From an uncultured SAR116 cluster alpha proteobacterium (GTDB lineage: Bacteria; Pseudomonadota; Alphaproteobacteria; Puniceispirillales; GCA-002684695): a stretch of 55,303 nt of DNA. The position numbers and the translations under genes were made by a program. Shown here piece after piece: positions 9,160-18,662 of the stretch; position 1 is the first letter of the stretch; every line of letters starts with the position of its first letter. The notes beneath the pieces are model-generated. The model saw only the letters and a list, made by a program, of their open reading frames with translations, had not been told where the DNA came from and did not search any database. Location of the stretch: contig CACAIE010000009.1 of the NCBI GenBank assembly GCA_902532475.1, positions 1 to 55,303 on the forward strand. The letters run 5' to 3'.

Positions 9160-10521
9160 TTAGGCATTATGTAGAAAAGTTTCTTCCAACCATTTTATAG
9201 AATAGTTTCCACTCTTGATATCTTTGTTGCAAACTAGCTTTTTATGTAATTCAATAGAAGTATCTATCGGCTCAATAATAAATTCTTCCAGAGCTCTTTG
9301 AGTTCTCAAAAGGCAGGTCTCTCTATCTTTCCCATAAACTATAAGTTTAGAGATTAAACTATCATAAAATGGAGAAACTTTATAGCCCTGATACACTATT
9401 GCATCAATGCGGACACCTGGTCCTCCAGGAGGATGAAATGTATCAATTTTTCCTGGAGATGGCAGAAAAGTAGATGAGTTTTCTGCGTTTATTCTACACT
9501 CTATCGCATGACCCTTAAAAACTATTTCTTCTTGCTTAAAATTTAATTTAGATCCACTCGCAATTTTTATTTGTTCACAAACTAAATCTAAACCAGTAAC
9601 CATTTCTGTAATTGGGTGTTCAACCTGAAGGCGGGTATTCATTTCGATGAAGAAAAATTCATCATTTTCATATAAGTACTCAATTGTTCCCAAGCCTAAG
9701 TAGCCAAGTTTCTTTGTTGCTTGAGAAGACAGTTCCCCAATTCTTTTTCTTTGCTCGGAAGATAAGATGGGTGAAGGGCATTCTTCAAAGATTTTTTGGT
9801 GTCTTCTCTGTATTGAGCATTCTCTTTCGCCTAAATGAACAACATTTCCGTGAGCGTCAGCAAAAACTTGAACCTCTATATGCCTTGGATTCGTTAAGTA
9901 TTTTTCTAAATATACCGTATCATCACCAAAAGCTGCTTTTGCTTCACTTCTTGCTGAACTAAAGGATTCTGACAGATCTTTTTTTGTAACGGCAACCTTC
10001 ATTCCTCTGCCACCTCCACCGGAAGCTGCTTTAATTATTACTGGATATCCAATTTGGTCAGCTTCCTTTTCAGCGTCGGTCAAATTTTTAACTTCACCAT
10101 TAGAACCAGGAACTAGTGGTAAACCCGCATTTTTTGCAGCTTGCTTTGCTGCAACTTTATCTCCCATAGTTCTTATATGCTCAGGTGACGGACCAATAAA
10201 GGTGATGTTGTGAGCATTGACGATTTCTGCAAAATCTGCATTTTCTGATAAAAACCCAACACCAGGATGTATAGCATCAGCGCCAGTTACTAAAGCAGCT
10301 GAAATTAAAGCTTGGATATTCAAGTAGCTCTCAGAAGACTTTGGTGGTCCAATACAAACACTTTCGTCAGCCAACTTAACATGCATTGCATCACTGTCTG
10401 CGGTTGAATGAACTGAAACAGTTGGTATACCTAGATCTCTTGAAGCCCTTAAAACTCTTAAAGCAACATCCCCTCTGTTTGCAATAAGTATTTTTTTAAA
10501 AATACTAGTATCATTTTTCAT
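9160..10521 (-). CDS. accC: Acetyl-CoA carboxylase, biotin carboxylase subunit
   Basis: A 453-residue biotin carboxylase that carboxylates the biotin on AccB with bicarbonate and ATP, the first half-reaction of malonyl-CoA synthesis. Visible are the N-terminal KILIANRGDVALRVLRA, the ATP-grasp glycine loop ASGGGGRGMKVA, and the catalytic EMNTRLQVEHPITEMVTG. The biotin-carboxylase C-terminal domain begins with ECRINAE. Length is normal for AccC. Its ATG overlaps the accB TGA in an ATGA junction, so the two are translationally coupled. aroQ precedes accB in the same operon, an order common in proteobacteria. The carboxyltransferase genes accA and accD are not here. Confidence 0.97.
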   Translation of the reverse strand: MKNDTSIFKKILIANRGDVALRVLRASRDLGIPTVSVHSTADSDAMHVKLADESVCIGPPKSSESYLNIQALISAALVTGADAIHPGVGFLSENADFAEIVNAHNITFIGPSPEHIRTMGDKVAAKQAAKNAGLPLVPGSNGEVKNLTDAEKEADQIGYPVIIKAASGGGGRGMKVAVTKKDLSESFSSARSEAKAAFGDDTVYLEKYLTNPRHIEVQVFADAHGNVVHLGERECSIQRRHQKIFEECPSPILSSEQRKRIGELSSQATKKLGYLGLGTIEYLYENDEFFFIEMNTRLQVEHPITEMVTGLDLVCEQIKIASGSKLNFKQEEIVFKGHAIECRINAENSSTFLPSPGKIDTFHPPGGPGVRIDAIVYQGYKVSPFYDSLISKLIVYGKDRETCLLRTQRALEEFIIEPIDTSIELHKKLVCNKDIKSGNYSIKWLEETFLHNA

Positions 10522-11006
10522 TTGATTAATACTAAAGGTTGGTCATATTCAACTGGTTGAGCATCTTCAATAAAAATATCTTGAATCACGCCATCTTTTG
10601 GGGATGAAATGTTGTTCATAACTTTCATTGCTTCTATTATTAGTAGGGTTTGACCTTTAGAAACCTTGTCACCTATTTTAATAAATGGTTTTGCTTTTGG
10701 TTCTGCTGACAAATATGCAGTTCCCACCATAGGAGAATTTACAGTATCAGAAAAATCAATATTACTTTTAGACGAATTTTGTTCATGTGCATCAGTTTTG
10801 ACTGAAGTGATTTTATTATGATTTTCTGAATCAAGAACTTGTTTTTGAGGGCCATTATTTAGATCGCCAGTGACTAGACGAACTCTTATTTGGTCGGTTT
10901 CAATCTCTATTTCAGAAATTTCTCTTTTTTTCATTAAGTCACAATATGGTTCTAATTCTTTTACATTAGGTAAGGAAAAAGTTTTTCTATTATTATCTTT
11001 AGCCAT
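10518..11006 (-). CDS. accB: Acetyl-CoA carboxylase biotin carboxyl carrier protein
   Basis: AccB carries the covalently bound biotin of acetyl-CoA carboxylase. The biotinyl domain at the C terminus contains PMVGTAYLS and the biotinylation motif EAMKVMN, with the lysine that receives biotin. A short N-terminal helix region (LEPYCDLMKKREISEIEIE) and a polar linker come before it. An upstream GTG at 11015 would overlap the aroQ stop. The ATG at 11006 is preferred because a GAGGGG ribosome site lies eight bases before it. This gives a protein of about 162 residues. It sits between aroQ and accC in one operon. Confidence 0.95.
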   Translation of the reverse strand: MAKDNNRKTFSLPNVKELEPYCDLMKKREISEIEIETDQIRVRLVTGDLNNGPQKQVLDSENHNKITSVKTDAHEQNSSKSNIDFSDTVNSPMVGTAYLSAEPKAKPFIKIGDKVSKGQTLLIIEAMKVMNNISSPKDGVIQDIFIEDAQPVEYDQPLVLIK

Positions 11007-11011
11007 CAATT

Positions 11012-11458
11012 TCACCCCTCATTTAAATTTAACTCAATTGCTTTTAGAGCTAGATAATAAGATTTTTCACCAAACCCAGCAATTATTCCACTACTTACAG
11101 CTGATAATAGTGATATTTTTCTAAAATCTTCTCTTGCATGAATATTGGACATATGAATTTCAATCTTAAATCCCTCATAATGTTTAAGGGCATCTCGAAT
11201 AGAAATAGAGCTATGAGTGTAACCGCCAGCGTTAATTATGATTGCGTTGTATCTGTTATGCGAATCTTGAATCCAATCGATTATTTCAGATTCTGAATTA
11301 GATTGTTTGCATACAAGTTGATATTTTGTTTTATCAATCAATTTTTGCATATTTAAATGGATTTTTTCAAGAGACAATTCCCCATAAATTTCTGGTTCTC
11401 TTTTCCCCAAGAGATTTAGATTTGGGCCCGAAATAACTAAAATTTTTTTCAAAGACAT
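11012..11458 (-). CDS. aroQ: Type II 3-dehydroquinate dehydratase
   Basis: A 148-residue type II dehydroquinase, the third step of the shikimate pathway. The family fingerprint is complete: SGPNLNLLGKREPEIYG with the catalytic tyrosine near residue 25, SNSESEIIDWIQ, INAGGYTHSSISIRDAL and the histidine segment EIHMSNIHAREDFR. It is a soluble dodecamer in other bacteria. It heads the aroQ-accB-accC group, with accB starting at most a few bases after its stop. The pairing of aroQ with accBC is widespread in proteobacteria and has no obvious biochemical reason. Confidence 0.96.
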   Translation of the reverse strand: MSLKKILVISGPNLNLLGKREPEIYGELSLEKIHLNMQKLIDKTKYQLVCKQSNSESEIIDWIQDSHNRYNAIIINAGGYTHSSISIRDALKHYEGFKIEIHMSNIHAREDFRKISLLSAVSSGIIAGFGEKSYYLALKAIELNLNEG

Positions 11459-11479
11459 TTCACATTCATTCTAATAAAA

Positions 11480-12256
11480 TTAAGAATTTTCATTTCTAAC
11501 TTTTTCAATATATTTAAGTAGTTGTTCTTCATTTATAGCACCGGGTATTATTATGTTTCCAATTACAAAAGAGGGGGTACCAGTAATCTTTAATCTTTCT
11601 GCTAAAATTTTATTTTTCTCAATTGTTAACTTAATTTCATCACTTTGAATGTCTTTTTTTAATTTTTCAATATTTAAACCAACTTGCTTTGCTATTTCCA
11701 ACAATTTTTCATCAGTCAAACGGCCCCGAAACTGCATTATTTTAGTGTGAAATTCTGAGTACAAGTTTTGCTTTTTAGCCGCCAAAGCAAAAAATGACGC
11801 ATTAATAGATGTCTGTGATAAAATAGGTAATTCTTTTAAAACCAGTTTGGTATTTTTATCCCTATCAAGTGTTTTGATAACAGTATTAAAAACTGACTTA
11901 CAATATCCACAATTATAATCAAAAAATTCATATATAATAACATCACCTTTGGGATTGCCCATAACTGGGTCCATGGAATGATTGGACAACATTTTAAAAG
12001 TTTTATTAATATGGTCTTTTTCTTCTTGGGCCTTAAGTTTCTCTAAAACTTGTTTAACTTTTTTTGGATTTTTTTCTATCCAATTCTCTATAATTTTTTC
12101 AAAATCTTTGATTTGGCTGTCATTGAAACTGTTTTGAGGAAAGGCACCAGGGCTTAGGAATAAAATGAATAAGCTTAAAGTCAAAAATAATAAATTTCTT
12201 TTAAAAAATAACACTTTGTTTATTTTTGCAAACTTCAAGATTTTGTTTGAGACCAC
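11480..12256 (-). CDS. DsbA-family thiol:disulfide oxidoreductase, exported
   Basis: A 258-residue thioredoxin-fold protein with a hydrophobic signal segment (LLFLTLSLFILFLSPGAF), so it acts in the periplasm. The active site is CGYC in FFDYNCGYCKSVF, and the cis-proline loop is TGTPSFVIGN. An N-terminal helical extension rich in lysine and glutamate (residues about 45-95) resembles ScsC/Com1-type DsbA proteins. The GTG at 12256 would overlap rne by 22 bases. A TTG at 12238 that overlaps the rne TGA stop, or a GTG further in, are equally possible starts, and the signal peptide survives in each case. Whether it acts as oxidase or isomerase cannot be told. Confidence 0.85.
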   Translation of the reverse strand: MVSNKILKFAKINKVLFFKRNLLFLTLSLFILFLSPGAFPQNSFNDSQIKDFEKIIENWIEKNPKKVKQVLEKLKAQEEKDHINKTFKMLSNHSMDPVMGNPKGDVIIYEFFDYNCGYCKSVFNTVIKTLDRDKNTKLVLKELPILSQTSINASFFALAAKKQNLYSEFHTKIMQFRGRLTDEKLLEIAKQVGLNIEKLKKDIQSDEIKLTIEKNKILAERLKITGTPSFVIGNIIIPGAINEEQLLKYIEKVRNENS

Positions 12257-14532
12257 CAGCCACCCCTTTTAGTTTGAGTTGAGCTATCAACATCGACTAC
12301 ATCTAACGGTTCAGAAGATTTAGAAGGACGTATAGAAGCTTTAATTTTTTCATTATTAGACAGCTTGTTTTCACCAAGGCCTTTTTTCGCATCATCAGTT
12401 TTTTTCGTTTTCTGCTCTATAGTTTCTTGATTCATCGATTTATTAGTTTTTGTTTTTTTATCAAGATCTAAAGAATTCTTTTGATTTATTTTTCTTGAAG
12501 ACCTTTTTGCTTTGATTTTTGATTCTTGAGTTGATTTATTTTGCGAGTTTTTAGATGCCTTTTTGTTTGGAGCAGGGTTTGTTTTAGAGTCATTTTTGAC
12601 TAAAGAATTATCTTTTTCATTCTTAGTTGGCCTGATGGATGATTTATTATTCGTATATTCTTTATTTTTAGGATCAGTATCTTTCACATCTCTATTGAAA
12701 GCATCTACTTTATTTTTCTTCCACGGACTACGTTTAGTTCTTTTTCCTTTGGTTTGTTCTTGTTTTTCTGCAATTTCTTCAACTTCAATGTTTTCATTAC
12801 TAGACTTTAATTTTTCTATAGGCTTTAGGTTGCCCTTCTTTTCTATTCTGCAATCTAAATCTAAATCCGTATCATCAAATTCAAAAATAATGTTTAAATT
12901 TAATTTTTTCTCTATTTCTTGGATAGACAGTCTTTTTTGATTAAGAATATACATGCCAATTTTTGTTGGAACAAAAACGCTTATAGATTGATTTTTTATT
13001 TTAGCCTCCTCTATTTTTCTCAGCACGCGTATTACTGAAGATTCCACAGATCTAATTACACCAGTCCCTCCACAAACTGAACAATTGCTAAAATAATTTT
13101 CTGATACACTTGGTCTTAGGCGCTGCCTTGAAAGTTCGAGTAAGCCAAAGTGACTTATTCTTCCTATTTGTATTCTAGCTCTGTCTAGGCTCATTGACTC
13201 TTTGAGTTTTTTCTCGACAGCGGTCTGATTTTTATAACCATCCATATCTATAAAATCAATTACAATCAGGCCTGATAAATCTCTTAACTTAAGTTGTCTT
13301 GCAACCTCTTCAGCAGCCTCTAAATTAGTGTTTAGAGCTGTTTCTTCTATGTTTCTTTCTTTGGTAGCCTTTCCAGAATTGACATCGATTGCAACCAACG
13401 CTTCAGTTTGATTAATAACTAGATAACCGCCAGACTTCAGTTTAACTGAAGGTAAATGCATAGCATCAAGTTGTTTTTCAACGTTAAATTTCTGGAAAAG
13501 AGAATTTTTAGCATCTTTAAAAATTTTTACTCTTTTTGTATGGTTAGGTATCATTAATTTAATGTATTCTTTTGCTGTATTAAATCCCTCACTCCCAGAC
13601 ACCAATATCTCGTTAACATCTTTATTGTATAAGTCTCGTATGGTTCGTTTTATGAGGTTTCCTTCTTCATTTATTAAAATTGGAGCTGTTGATTTTAAAG
13701 TTTTTTCACGAATGATGTTCCATAAGCTTTGTAAGTAAACAAAATCTTTTTTAAGCTCAGCTCTTGTTCTATCAGATCCTGCTGTTCTGATAATAACTGC
13801 CATGCCTTCAGGCATCTCCATGCTTTCTATTATAGATTTTAAACGCTTCCTATCTTCAATCTTACTTATTTTTCTACTTACCCCACCACCTCTGATTGTG
13901 TTAGGCATTAATACGCAGTATCTACCTGCTAAAGATATATAAGTAGTTAACGCAGCGCCCTTATTGCCTCTTTCTTCTTTAGAAACTTGCACTAAAAGTA
14001 TTTGTCTTTTGGATATTACTTCTTGTATCTTATATCTTTTGTAAGCTTTAGTTTGGTTAAATAAAGCAGGTTCATCGTTTCCACCAATAGTTTCAGGTTC
14101 TTCATTTCCATTATTAATTTCTATATTCTCAACGATTGAGTCTTGTTTCTGATTTTCAGTTTCTATTTTATCCTTTTCCCCAGAATTATTTTTTTCAGAA
14201 GAAATCAGCTCATCAGGTAAAATTTCTTCAGAGTTTTGCTTTTCGGCTTTTAACATTTCCTCTGTGAGAGCTTTTCTGTCTTCGATAGGAATTCTATAGT
14301 AGTCAGGGTGTATTTCACTAAACGCTAGAAAACCATGCCTATTGCCACCATACTCTATAAAAGCGGCTTGAAGTGAAGGCTCAACTCTAGTTACTCGAGC
14401 TAAATAAATATTGCCTTTATTTTGAAGTTTTGTGGTAGTTTCCTGATCGAAATCTTCAATTCGGTTGCCATTTAGTAAAACAACTCTCGTTTCTTCGGGT
14501 TGTTTTGCGTCTATTAATAGTTTTTTTGCCAT
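12235..14532 (-). CDS. rne: Ribonuclease E/G family endoribonuclease (RNase E)
   Basis: A 765-residue RNase E, the main mRNA-decay and rRNA/tRNA-processing endonuclease. The N-terminal catalytic half has an S1 domain interrupted by an acidic insert (about residues 80-150, rich in E, N and D). It carries the metal-binding site AIDVNSGK (Asp around 383) and DFIDMD, and a zinc-link CSVCGGTG near residue 483. The C-terminal third (from about 580) is lysine-, serine- and asparagine-rich and of low complexity. It is likely the disordered scaffold that binds RNA and degradosome partners, and it ends in GGWWSQT. Length is shorter than E. coli RNase E. The gene is divergent from the amidase gene. Confidence 0.95.
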   Translation of the reverse strand: MAKKLLIDAKQPEETRVVLLNGNRIEDFDQETTTKLQNKGNIYLARVTRVEPSLQAAFIEYGGNRHGFLAFSEIHPDYYRIPIEDRKALTEEMLKAEKQNSEEILPDELISSEKNNSGEKDKIETENQKQDSIVENIEINNGNEEPETIGGNDEPALFNQTKAYKRYKIQEVISKRQILLVQVSKEERGNKGAALTTYISLAGRYCVLMPNTIRGGGVSRKISKIEDRKRLKSIIESMEMPEGMAVIIRTAGSDRTRAELKKDFVYLQSLWNIIREKTLKSTAPILINEEGNLIKRTIRDLYNKDVNEILVSGSEGFNTAKEYIKLMIPNHTKRVKIFKDAKNSLFQKFNVEKQLDAMHLPSVKLKSGGYLVINQTEALVAIDVNSGKATKERNIEETALNTNLEAAEEVARQLKLRDLSGLIVIDFIDMDGYKNQTAVEKKLKESMSLDRARIQIGRISHFGLLELSRQRLRPSVSENYFSNCSVCGGTGVIRSVESSVIRVLRKIEEAKIKNQSISVFVPTKIGMYILNQKRLSIQEIEKKLNLNIIFEFDDTDLDLDCRIEKKGNLKPIEKLKSSNENIEVEEIAEKQEQTKGKRTKRSPWKKNKVDAFNRDVKDTDPKNKEYTNNKSSIRPTKNEKDNSLVKNDSKTNPAPNKKASKNSQNKSTQESKIKAKRSSRKINQKNSLDLDKKTKTNKSMNQETIEQKTKKTDDAKKGLGENKLSNNEKIKASIRPSKSSEPLDVVDVDSSTQTKRGGWWSQTKS

Positions 14533-14867
14533 AAATATACTCCAAACCTATATTTATCATAATATTTTTTAAAAATTTATAAGATAAATAAGGTAAAATT
14601 CTTTTTTTTCTTGTTAACTTTGATAAAAAAAACAGATTGCTTTCAGGGTTTAAATAAGCGCTTGCACAGCTGCATTGAAAATTCTCTTCTATAATATTAG
14701 ACATGTTATAAAGTCCACCACAAACCCTTAAGAGCATTCTATTTGAAATATTGATTATTAGAGATTTACATTATAAATGATAATATTAAAACATAAATTA
14801 TCATTATTAATAAATTTTATTGTATTGATTATAAATCGAAATGCACTTGAGAATTTTTAAAAGATAA
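14533..14867. other. Divergent intergenic region between rne and amidase gene
   Basis: This 335-base AT-rich region separates rne (minus) from the amidase gene (plus) and must contain both leaders. On the rne side there is a GGAG ribosome site just before its ATG. The long rne leader, about 200 bases or more, could be an autoregulatory 5' UTR as in other RNase E genes, but no specific fold was recognised. On the amidase side a 9-base inverted repeat lies at 14776-14805. A same-strand reading frame covers much of the gap but shows no protein family. Confidence 0.6.
14776..14805. repeat. 9-base perfect inverted repeat upstream of the amidase gene
   Basis: AATGATAAT at 14776-14784 is matched by its reverse complement ATTATCATT at 14797-14805, with a 12-base spacer. 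It lies about 60 bases before the amidase start and could be an operator or a weak hairpin. Both arms are 8/9 A or T, so chance is a real alternative. The arms recall GATAAT units of Fur-type boxes but do not form the standard 19-base site. Confidence 0.4.
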
Positions 14868-16178
14868 ATGAAAATGGGTCTAAAGAATTATTATAGCGCT
14901 ACTTTTAGTTTACTTATTTTCTCATGTATAATTTTTCAATTAAATACTCTATTTGCTCAATCATTAAATGAAATAAGAAATATTAGAGCTGGGAAACATG
15001 ATAACTTTTACAGGGTAGTGTTAGAAACCTCAAAGAAAGTTGAGGCAATTGTAAAATTAAAAGATAACCCTTATAGAGCTATCATTACAATTCCTGAATC
15101 TTTATGGAGAGTAGGCTCTTCACCTAGAATTGGTAATTTTCAATCAAATATACCTATATCATATACCTTTAGAAATGATGAATTTGGTAAAACAAACTTA
15201 ACTTTGAAAATAGAAAAACCGTTCAGTTTAGACAAAATCTTTTGGCTTTCTGGAGCAAATGGAGGGGAAAGACTGGTTATTGATATTTATTATAGTAGTG
15301 AAACAGATTTTATTGTCACACAAAAATCATTCAATGATTTTTCAAAAGAACAATTAAATGTAGTTTTAAGAGAAAAACCAGAAATAAAAAAAAAAGAGGT
15401 CGTTTTATTTGAAGGACAAAAACAAAAAAGCTTAATTTCTAAAAATAAAAATGATGTAAATGAAGAAAATCTTTCCATATTAACTCCTTTATCAAAACCA
15501 GTTACTTTTTTGGTCGTAATTGATCCGGGCCATGGAGGGAAGGACCCAGGGGCAATTGGCTTTTCAAAAACTCTAGAAAAAGATATTAATCTTTATGCCT
15601 CAAAAGTACTTCAAGAGAAGTTAAATAAAATAATTGGTGTAAAAGCAGTATTAACGAGAACCGAAGATAATTTTGTAAGTCTTGTTGATAGGTATAAAAT
15701 TGCCAATCAATTAAAAGCGGATATTTTTATATCTCTCCACTCAGATTCAGCAAAATCAAAAAAAGTTAGTGGGTATTCAATTTTTAGCTTAAATAAAGAT
15801 CCAGATATAGAAACAGCTAATTTTCAAAAAAATAATAACAATCAAAATGTTTTGGGGAATGTTATACTTGATGAACAAATTCAAGAAACTCAAAATGTCC
15901 TCTATAAAATGTACCAGAGAAGAAAAAGAAATTATTCTATAAAACTTAAGAACCTGATACTGGAAGAGCTTAAAAGTTTGCCAACAAATTCAAGAGGCTG
16001 GAAAGAAAAAAACTTTGCTGTTTTGAAATCTCCAGTCATTCCTTCAGTTTTAATTGAAATGGGTTTTTTGTCTAATAAAATAGATGAAAAAAACTTAAAT
16101 AATCCAATTTTTATATCAAATTTAATGGACAGAATCTCGATGGCAGTTTCTAAATATAAAAACATTTACAAGAATTAA
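14868..16178 (+). CDS. N-acetylmuramoyl-L-alanine amidase with AMIN domain (AmiC-like)
   Basis: A 436-residue exported peptidoglycan amidase that cuts the MurNAc-L-Ala bond, usually during daughter-cell separation. A signal peptide (residues about 8-31, ending LFAQ) is followed by an AMIN domain (about 35-145). After a lysine-rich linker, an Amidase_3 domain starts near residue 215. Zinc-site residues are visible: His in VVIDPGHGGKDPGAIG, Glu in the following helix, His in DIFISLHSDSA, and the catalytic Glu in VLIEMGFLSN. Its domain order is that of AmiA/B/C family enzymes. It is followed 53 bases later by the PBP1A gene, so wall hydrolysis and wall synthesis are paired here. Confidence 0.93.
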   Translation: MKMGLKNYYSATFSLLIFSCIIFQLNTLFAQSLNEIRNIRAGKHDNFYRVVLETSKKVEAIVKLKDNPYRAIITIPESLWRVGSSPRIGNFQSNIPISYTFRNDEFGKTNLTLKIEKPFSLDKIFWLSGANGGERLVIDIYYSSETDFIVTQKSFNDFSKEQLNVVLREKPEIKKKEVVLFEGQKQKSLISKNKNDVNEENLSILTPLSKPVTFLVVIDPGHGGKDPGAIGFSKTLEKDINLYASKVLQEKLNKIIGVKAVLTRTEDNFVSLVDRYKIANQLKADIFISLHSDSAKSKKVSGYSIFSLNKDPDIETANFQKNNNNQNVLGNVILDEQIQETQNVLYKMYQRRKRNYSIKLKNLILEELKSLPTNSRGWKEKNFAVLKSPVIPSVLIEMGFLSNKIDEKNLNNPIFISNLMDRISMAVSKYKNIYKN

Positions 16179-16231
16179 AGTTTAAATATTTGTCTTAAGA
16201 TTGCCACTATTAACTTTTAAGTAGAAATACT

Positions 16232-18646
16232 ATGAAATTATTTTTTAATATGTTGTCTATTTTAATTGGGCTAATATTTTTTTTAAGCTTATTAGGTATT
16301 GTTTTGGTTGCGTGGACTTTTTGGGTTTATGGCCAAAATCTCCCCGACTATAATCAACTCTCTAAATATGAACCGCCTGTAGTAAGTAGAGTTTATGCAA
16401 GTAATGGAGCTCTATTAGCTGAGTTTGCAAAGGAAAAAAGAGTTTTTGTTCCGATACAATCCATTCCGTCTCTTATAATTGAAGCATTTCTCTCTTCAGA
16501 GGACAAAGACTTTTATAATCATATTGGCCTCGATTTTAAAGCTATTGTGAGGGCTTCATTTACTAATGCTAAAAACTTTAAATCTGGCAAAAGGGCAATT
16601 GGCGCATCAACTATAACTCAACAAATAGCTAAAAACTTTTTATTATCGTCTGATTATAGTTTTGAGAGGAAACTTAAAGAGGCCATTCTATCGTTAAGGA
16701 TCGAAAGAACTTTTTCTAAAGACCATATACTTGAGCTATATTTGAATGAAATTTATCTTGGTTTTAACAGTTATGGTATTGCTGCTGCATCGCTCAACTA
16801 TTTTAACAAATCTCTTTCTGAATTAACTTTACCAGAAGTGGCTTACTTAGCTGCACTTCCAAAGGGTCCAAATAATTACCATCCAACTAGAAAAAAGAAA
16901 CAAGCAATTATTAGGAGAAATTGGGTTTTATCTCAAATGTTTGAAAATGGAATCATAACTGAAGATGAATTCAAAAAAGCGTCTTTAGAAGATTTAAAAG
17001 TTTCATATTCTTCTGGATTTGACGCAGCATACGCTCCGTATCCTGTTGAAGAAATAAGAAGGCAATTAATGAAAAGTTATGGAGAAAAAGCTTTATATTC
17101 TGGAGGTCTGTCGATACAAACTACTATAGATCCTAAGATACAGGAACTTTCTGACAGTAGTTTGAAAAATGGAATTGAAAGTTTGGATCGAAGACAGGGT
17201 TGGAGAGGACCTTTATCAAAAATTAATAATAATGAAACTATTGAAGAAGCATTTAATAGAACTTTAAAACTAATGCCCAAAGGTTATCTAATAGCAATTG
17301 TTAATAATGTTTCAAAGAAAAAAGCAGAAATCATAATTAGTAATGGTCATAAAGGGTATATACCTCTTCAAAATTCATTATGGGCTAGAAAAAAAATTGA
17401 TAATAAAAACTTAGGAAAAACTCCAAGCGATTTAACCAAAATTTTAAAGATTGGGGATATTATCCCAATTCTTAAGCCGATGGGGCAAGATATGGATATT
17501 AATGAAAATAGTTGGATGCTTTCTCAAAAACCCCTTGTTTCTGGTGCGATATTGGTACTTGACCCGCATACAGGAAGAATTCTAGCAATGTCAGGTGGAT
17601 ATTCTTTTTCTGATAGTGAATTTAATAGATCCACTCAAGCTTGGAGACAGCCAGGCTCTGCCTTTAAACCTTTTATATATTTGTCAGCTTTGGAAAATAA
17701 TTATTTGCCAACAAAACTAATCAGAGACGCTCCTATTGTAATTAATCAGGGGGCTGGTCTTCCAAAATGGAAACCTTCAAATTACTCAAATAAGTTTTAC
17801 GGTCCGTCAACATTAAGAACAGGTATTGAAAAATCAAGAAACCTTATGACCGCTAGATTAGCTTTAGAATTAGGCATGGAAAGAGTTCAAGAAATAGCCA
17901 AAAGGTTTGGGATTAATGATACTATGCCAAACCTTTTGTCAATGTCTCTTGGCGCTGGAGAAACAACTTTAATAAGGCTTGTTAATGCATATGCAATGAT
18001 AGTTAATGGGGGAAAAAAAATAACACCCACACTAATTGATAGAATTCAAGATAGAAGGGGCAAAACCATAGCTTTGTCTGACAAAAGGAAATGCACCACA
18101 TGCCAATCTAAATCAGGTTGGGACGGTCAATTGCCTCCAGAAATAATAGACAATAGAAAATCAATTACAGATCCTTCAAGTGCCTATCAAATGACTTCTA
18201 TTCTTAAGGGAGTTGTGGATAGAGGAACAGGTATTAAATTAAAAAAGCTAAATATAAATTTAGCTGGTAAAACAGGAACTACAAACGACAACACAAATGC
18301 TTGGTTTATAGGGTTTTCTCCAGATATAGTTGTTGGTGTATATATAGGATATGATGAACCAAAACCGCTCGGCAAAAGAGAAACAGGATCAAGTGCAGCT
18401 GTACCTATATTTGAATATTTTTTTAAGGAATATTCAAAAAATAAACCAGACATTCCTTTTAGAAGGCCAAGAGGTATTAGGCTAATACCTATATATGTTA
18501 AAAATGGTATGAGAGCTAATGAAATAAAGGAAGGAGTTATTCAAGAAGCATTTAAGTCCGGGCAGTTTCCAGAAAATTATAGTTCGCAAGGTAATAATAA
18601 TAGTATAAGAGAAAAGTCACAAGATTTAGAACTAGGTATTTATTAA
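16232..18646 (+). CDS. mrcA: Penicillin-binding protein 1A (bifunctional transglycosylase/transpeptidase)
   Basis: An 804-residue class A PBP that polymerises and crosslinks peptidoglycan at the inner membrane. One N-terminal membrane anchor (residues about 5-30) is followed by a glycosyltransferase domain with catalytic Glu90 in SSEDKDFYNH and GASTITQQIAKN. The transpeptidase domain has the SxxK motif with Ser476 and Lys479 (PGSAFKPF), SRN in place of SxN, and KTG at 680-682 (AGKTGTTNDN). The mid-region insertion (about 290-430) corresponds to the OB-like domain of PBP1A. It lies between the amidase gene and prfB, a conserved alphaproteobacterial order. Confidence 0.95.
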   Translation: MKLFFNMLSILIGLIFFLSLLGIVLVAWTFWVYGQNLPDYNQLSKYEPPVVSRVYASNGALLAEFAKEKRVFVPIQSIPSLIIEAFLSSEDKDFYNHIGLDFKAIVRASFTNAKNFKSGKRAIGASTITQQIAKNFLLSSDYSFERKLKEAILSLRIERTFSKDHILELYLNEIYLGFNSYGIAAASLNYFNKSLSELTLPEVAYLAALPKGPNNYHPTRKKKQAIIRRNWVLSQMFENGIITEDEFKKASLEDLKVSYSSGFDAAYAPYPVEEIRRQLMKSYGEKALYSGGLSIQTTIDPKIQELSDSSLKNGIESLDRRQGWRGPLSKINNNETIEEAFNRTLKLMPKGYLIAIVNNVSKKKAEIIISNGHKGYIPLQNSLWARKKIDNKNLGKTPSDLTKILKIGDIIPILKPMGQDMDINENSWMLSQKPLVSGAILVLDPHTGRILAMSGGYSFSDSEFNRSTQAWRQPGSAFKPFIYLSALENNYLPTKLIRDAPIVINQGAGLPKWKPSNYSNKFYGPSTLRTGIEKSRNLMTARLALELGMERVQEIAKRFGINDTMPNLLSMSLGAGETTLIRLVNAYAMIVNGGKKITPTLIDRIQDRRGKTIALSDKRKCTTCQSKSGWDGQLPPEIIDNRKSITDPSSAYQMTSILKGVVDRGTGIKLKKLNINLAGKTGTTNDNTNAWFIGFSPDIVVGVYIGYDEPKPLGKRETGSSAAVPIFEYFFKEYSKNKPDIPFRRPRGIRLIPIYVKNGMRANEIKEGVIQEAFKSGQFPENYSSQGNNNSIREKSQDLELGIY

Positions 18647-18662
18647 TCAAATATAATAAATT

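Noticed and set aside
14456-14737. A 93-codon frame on the minus strand overlapping the rne start and leader
   Set aside because: It shares 77 bases with rne in another frame, has no family or convincing ribosome site, and its composition is that of AT-rich leader DNA.
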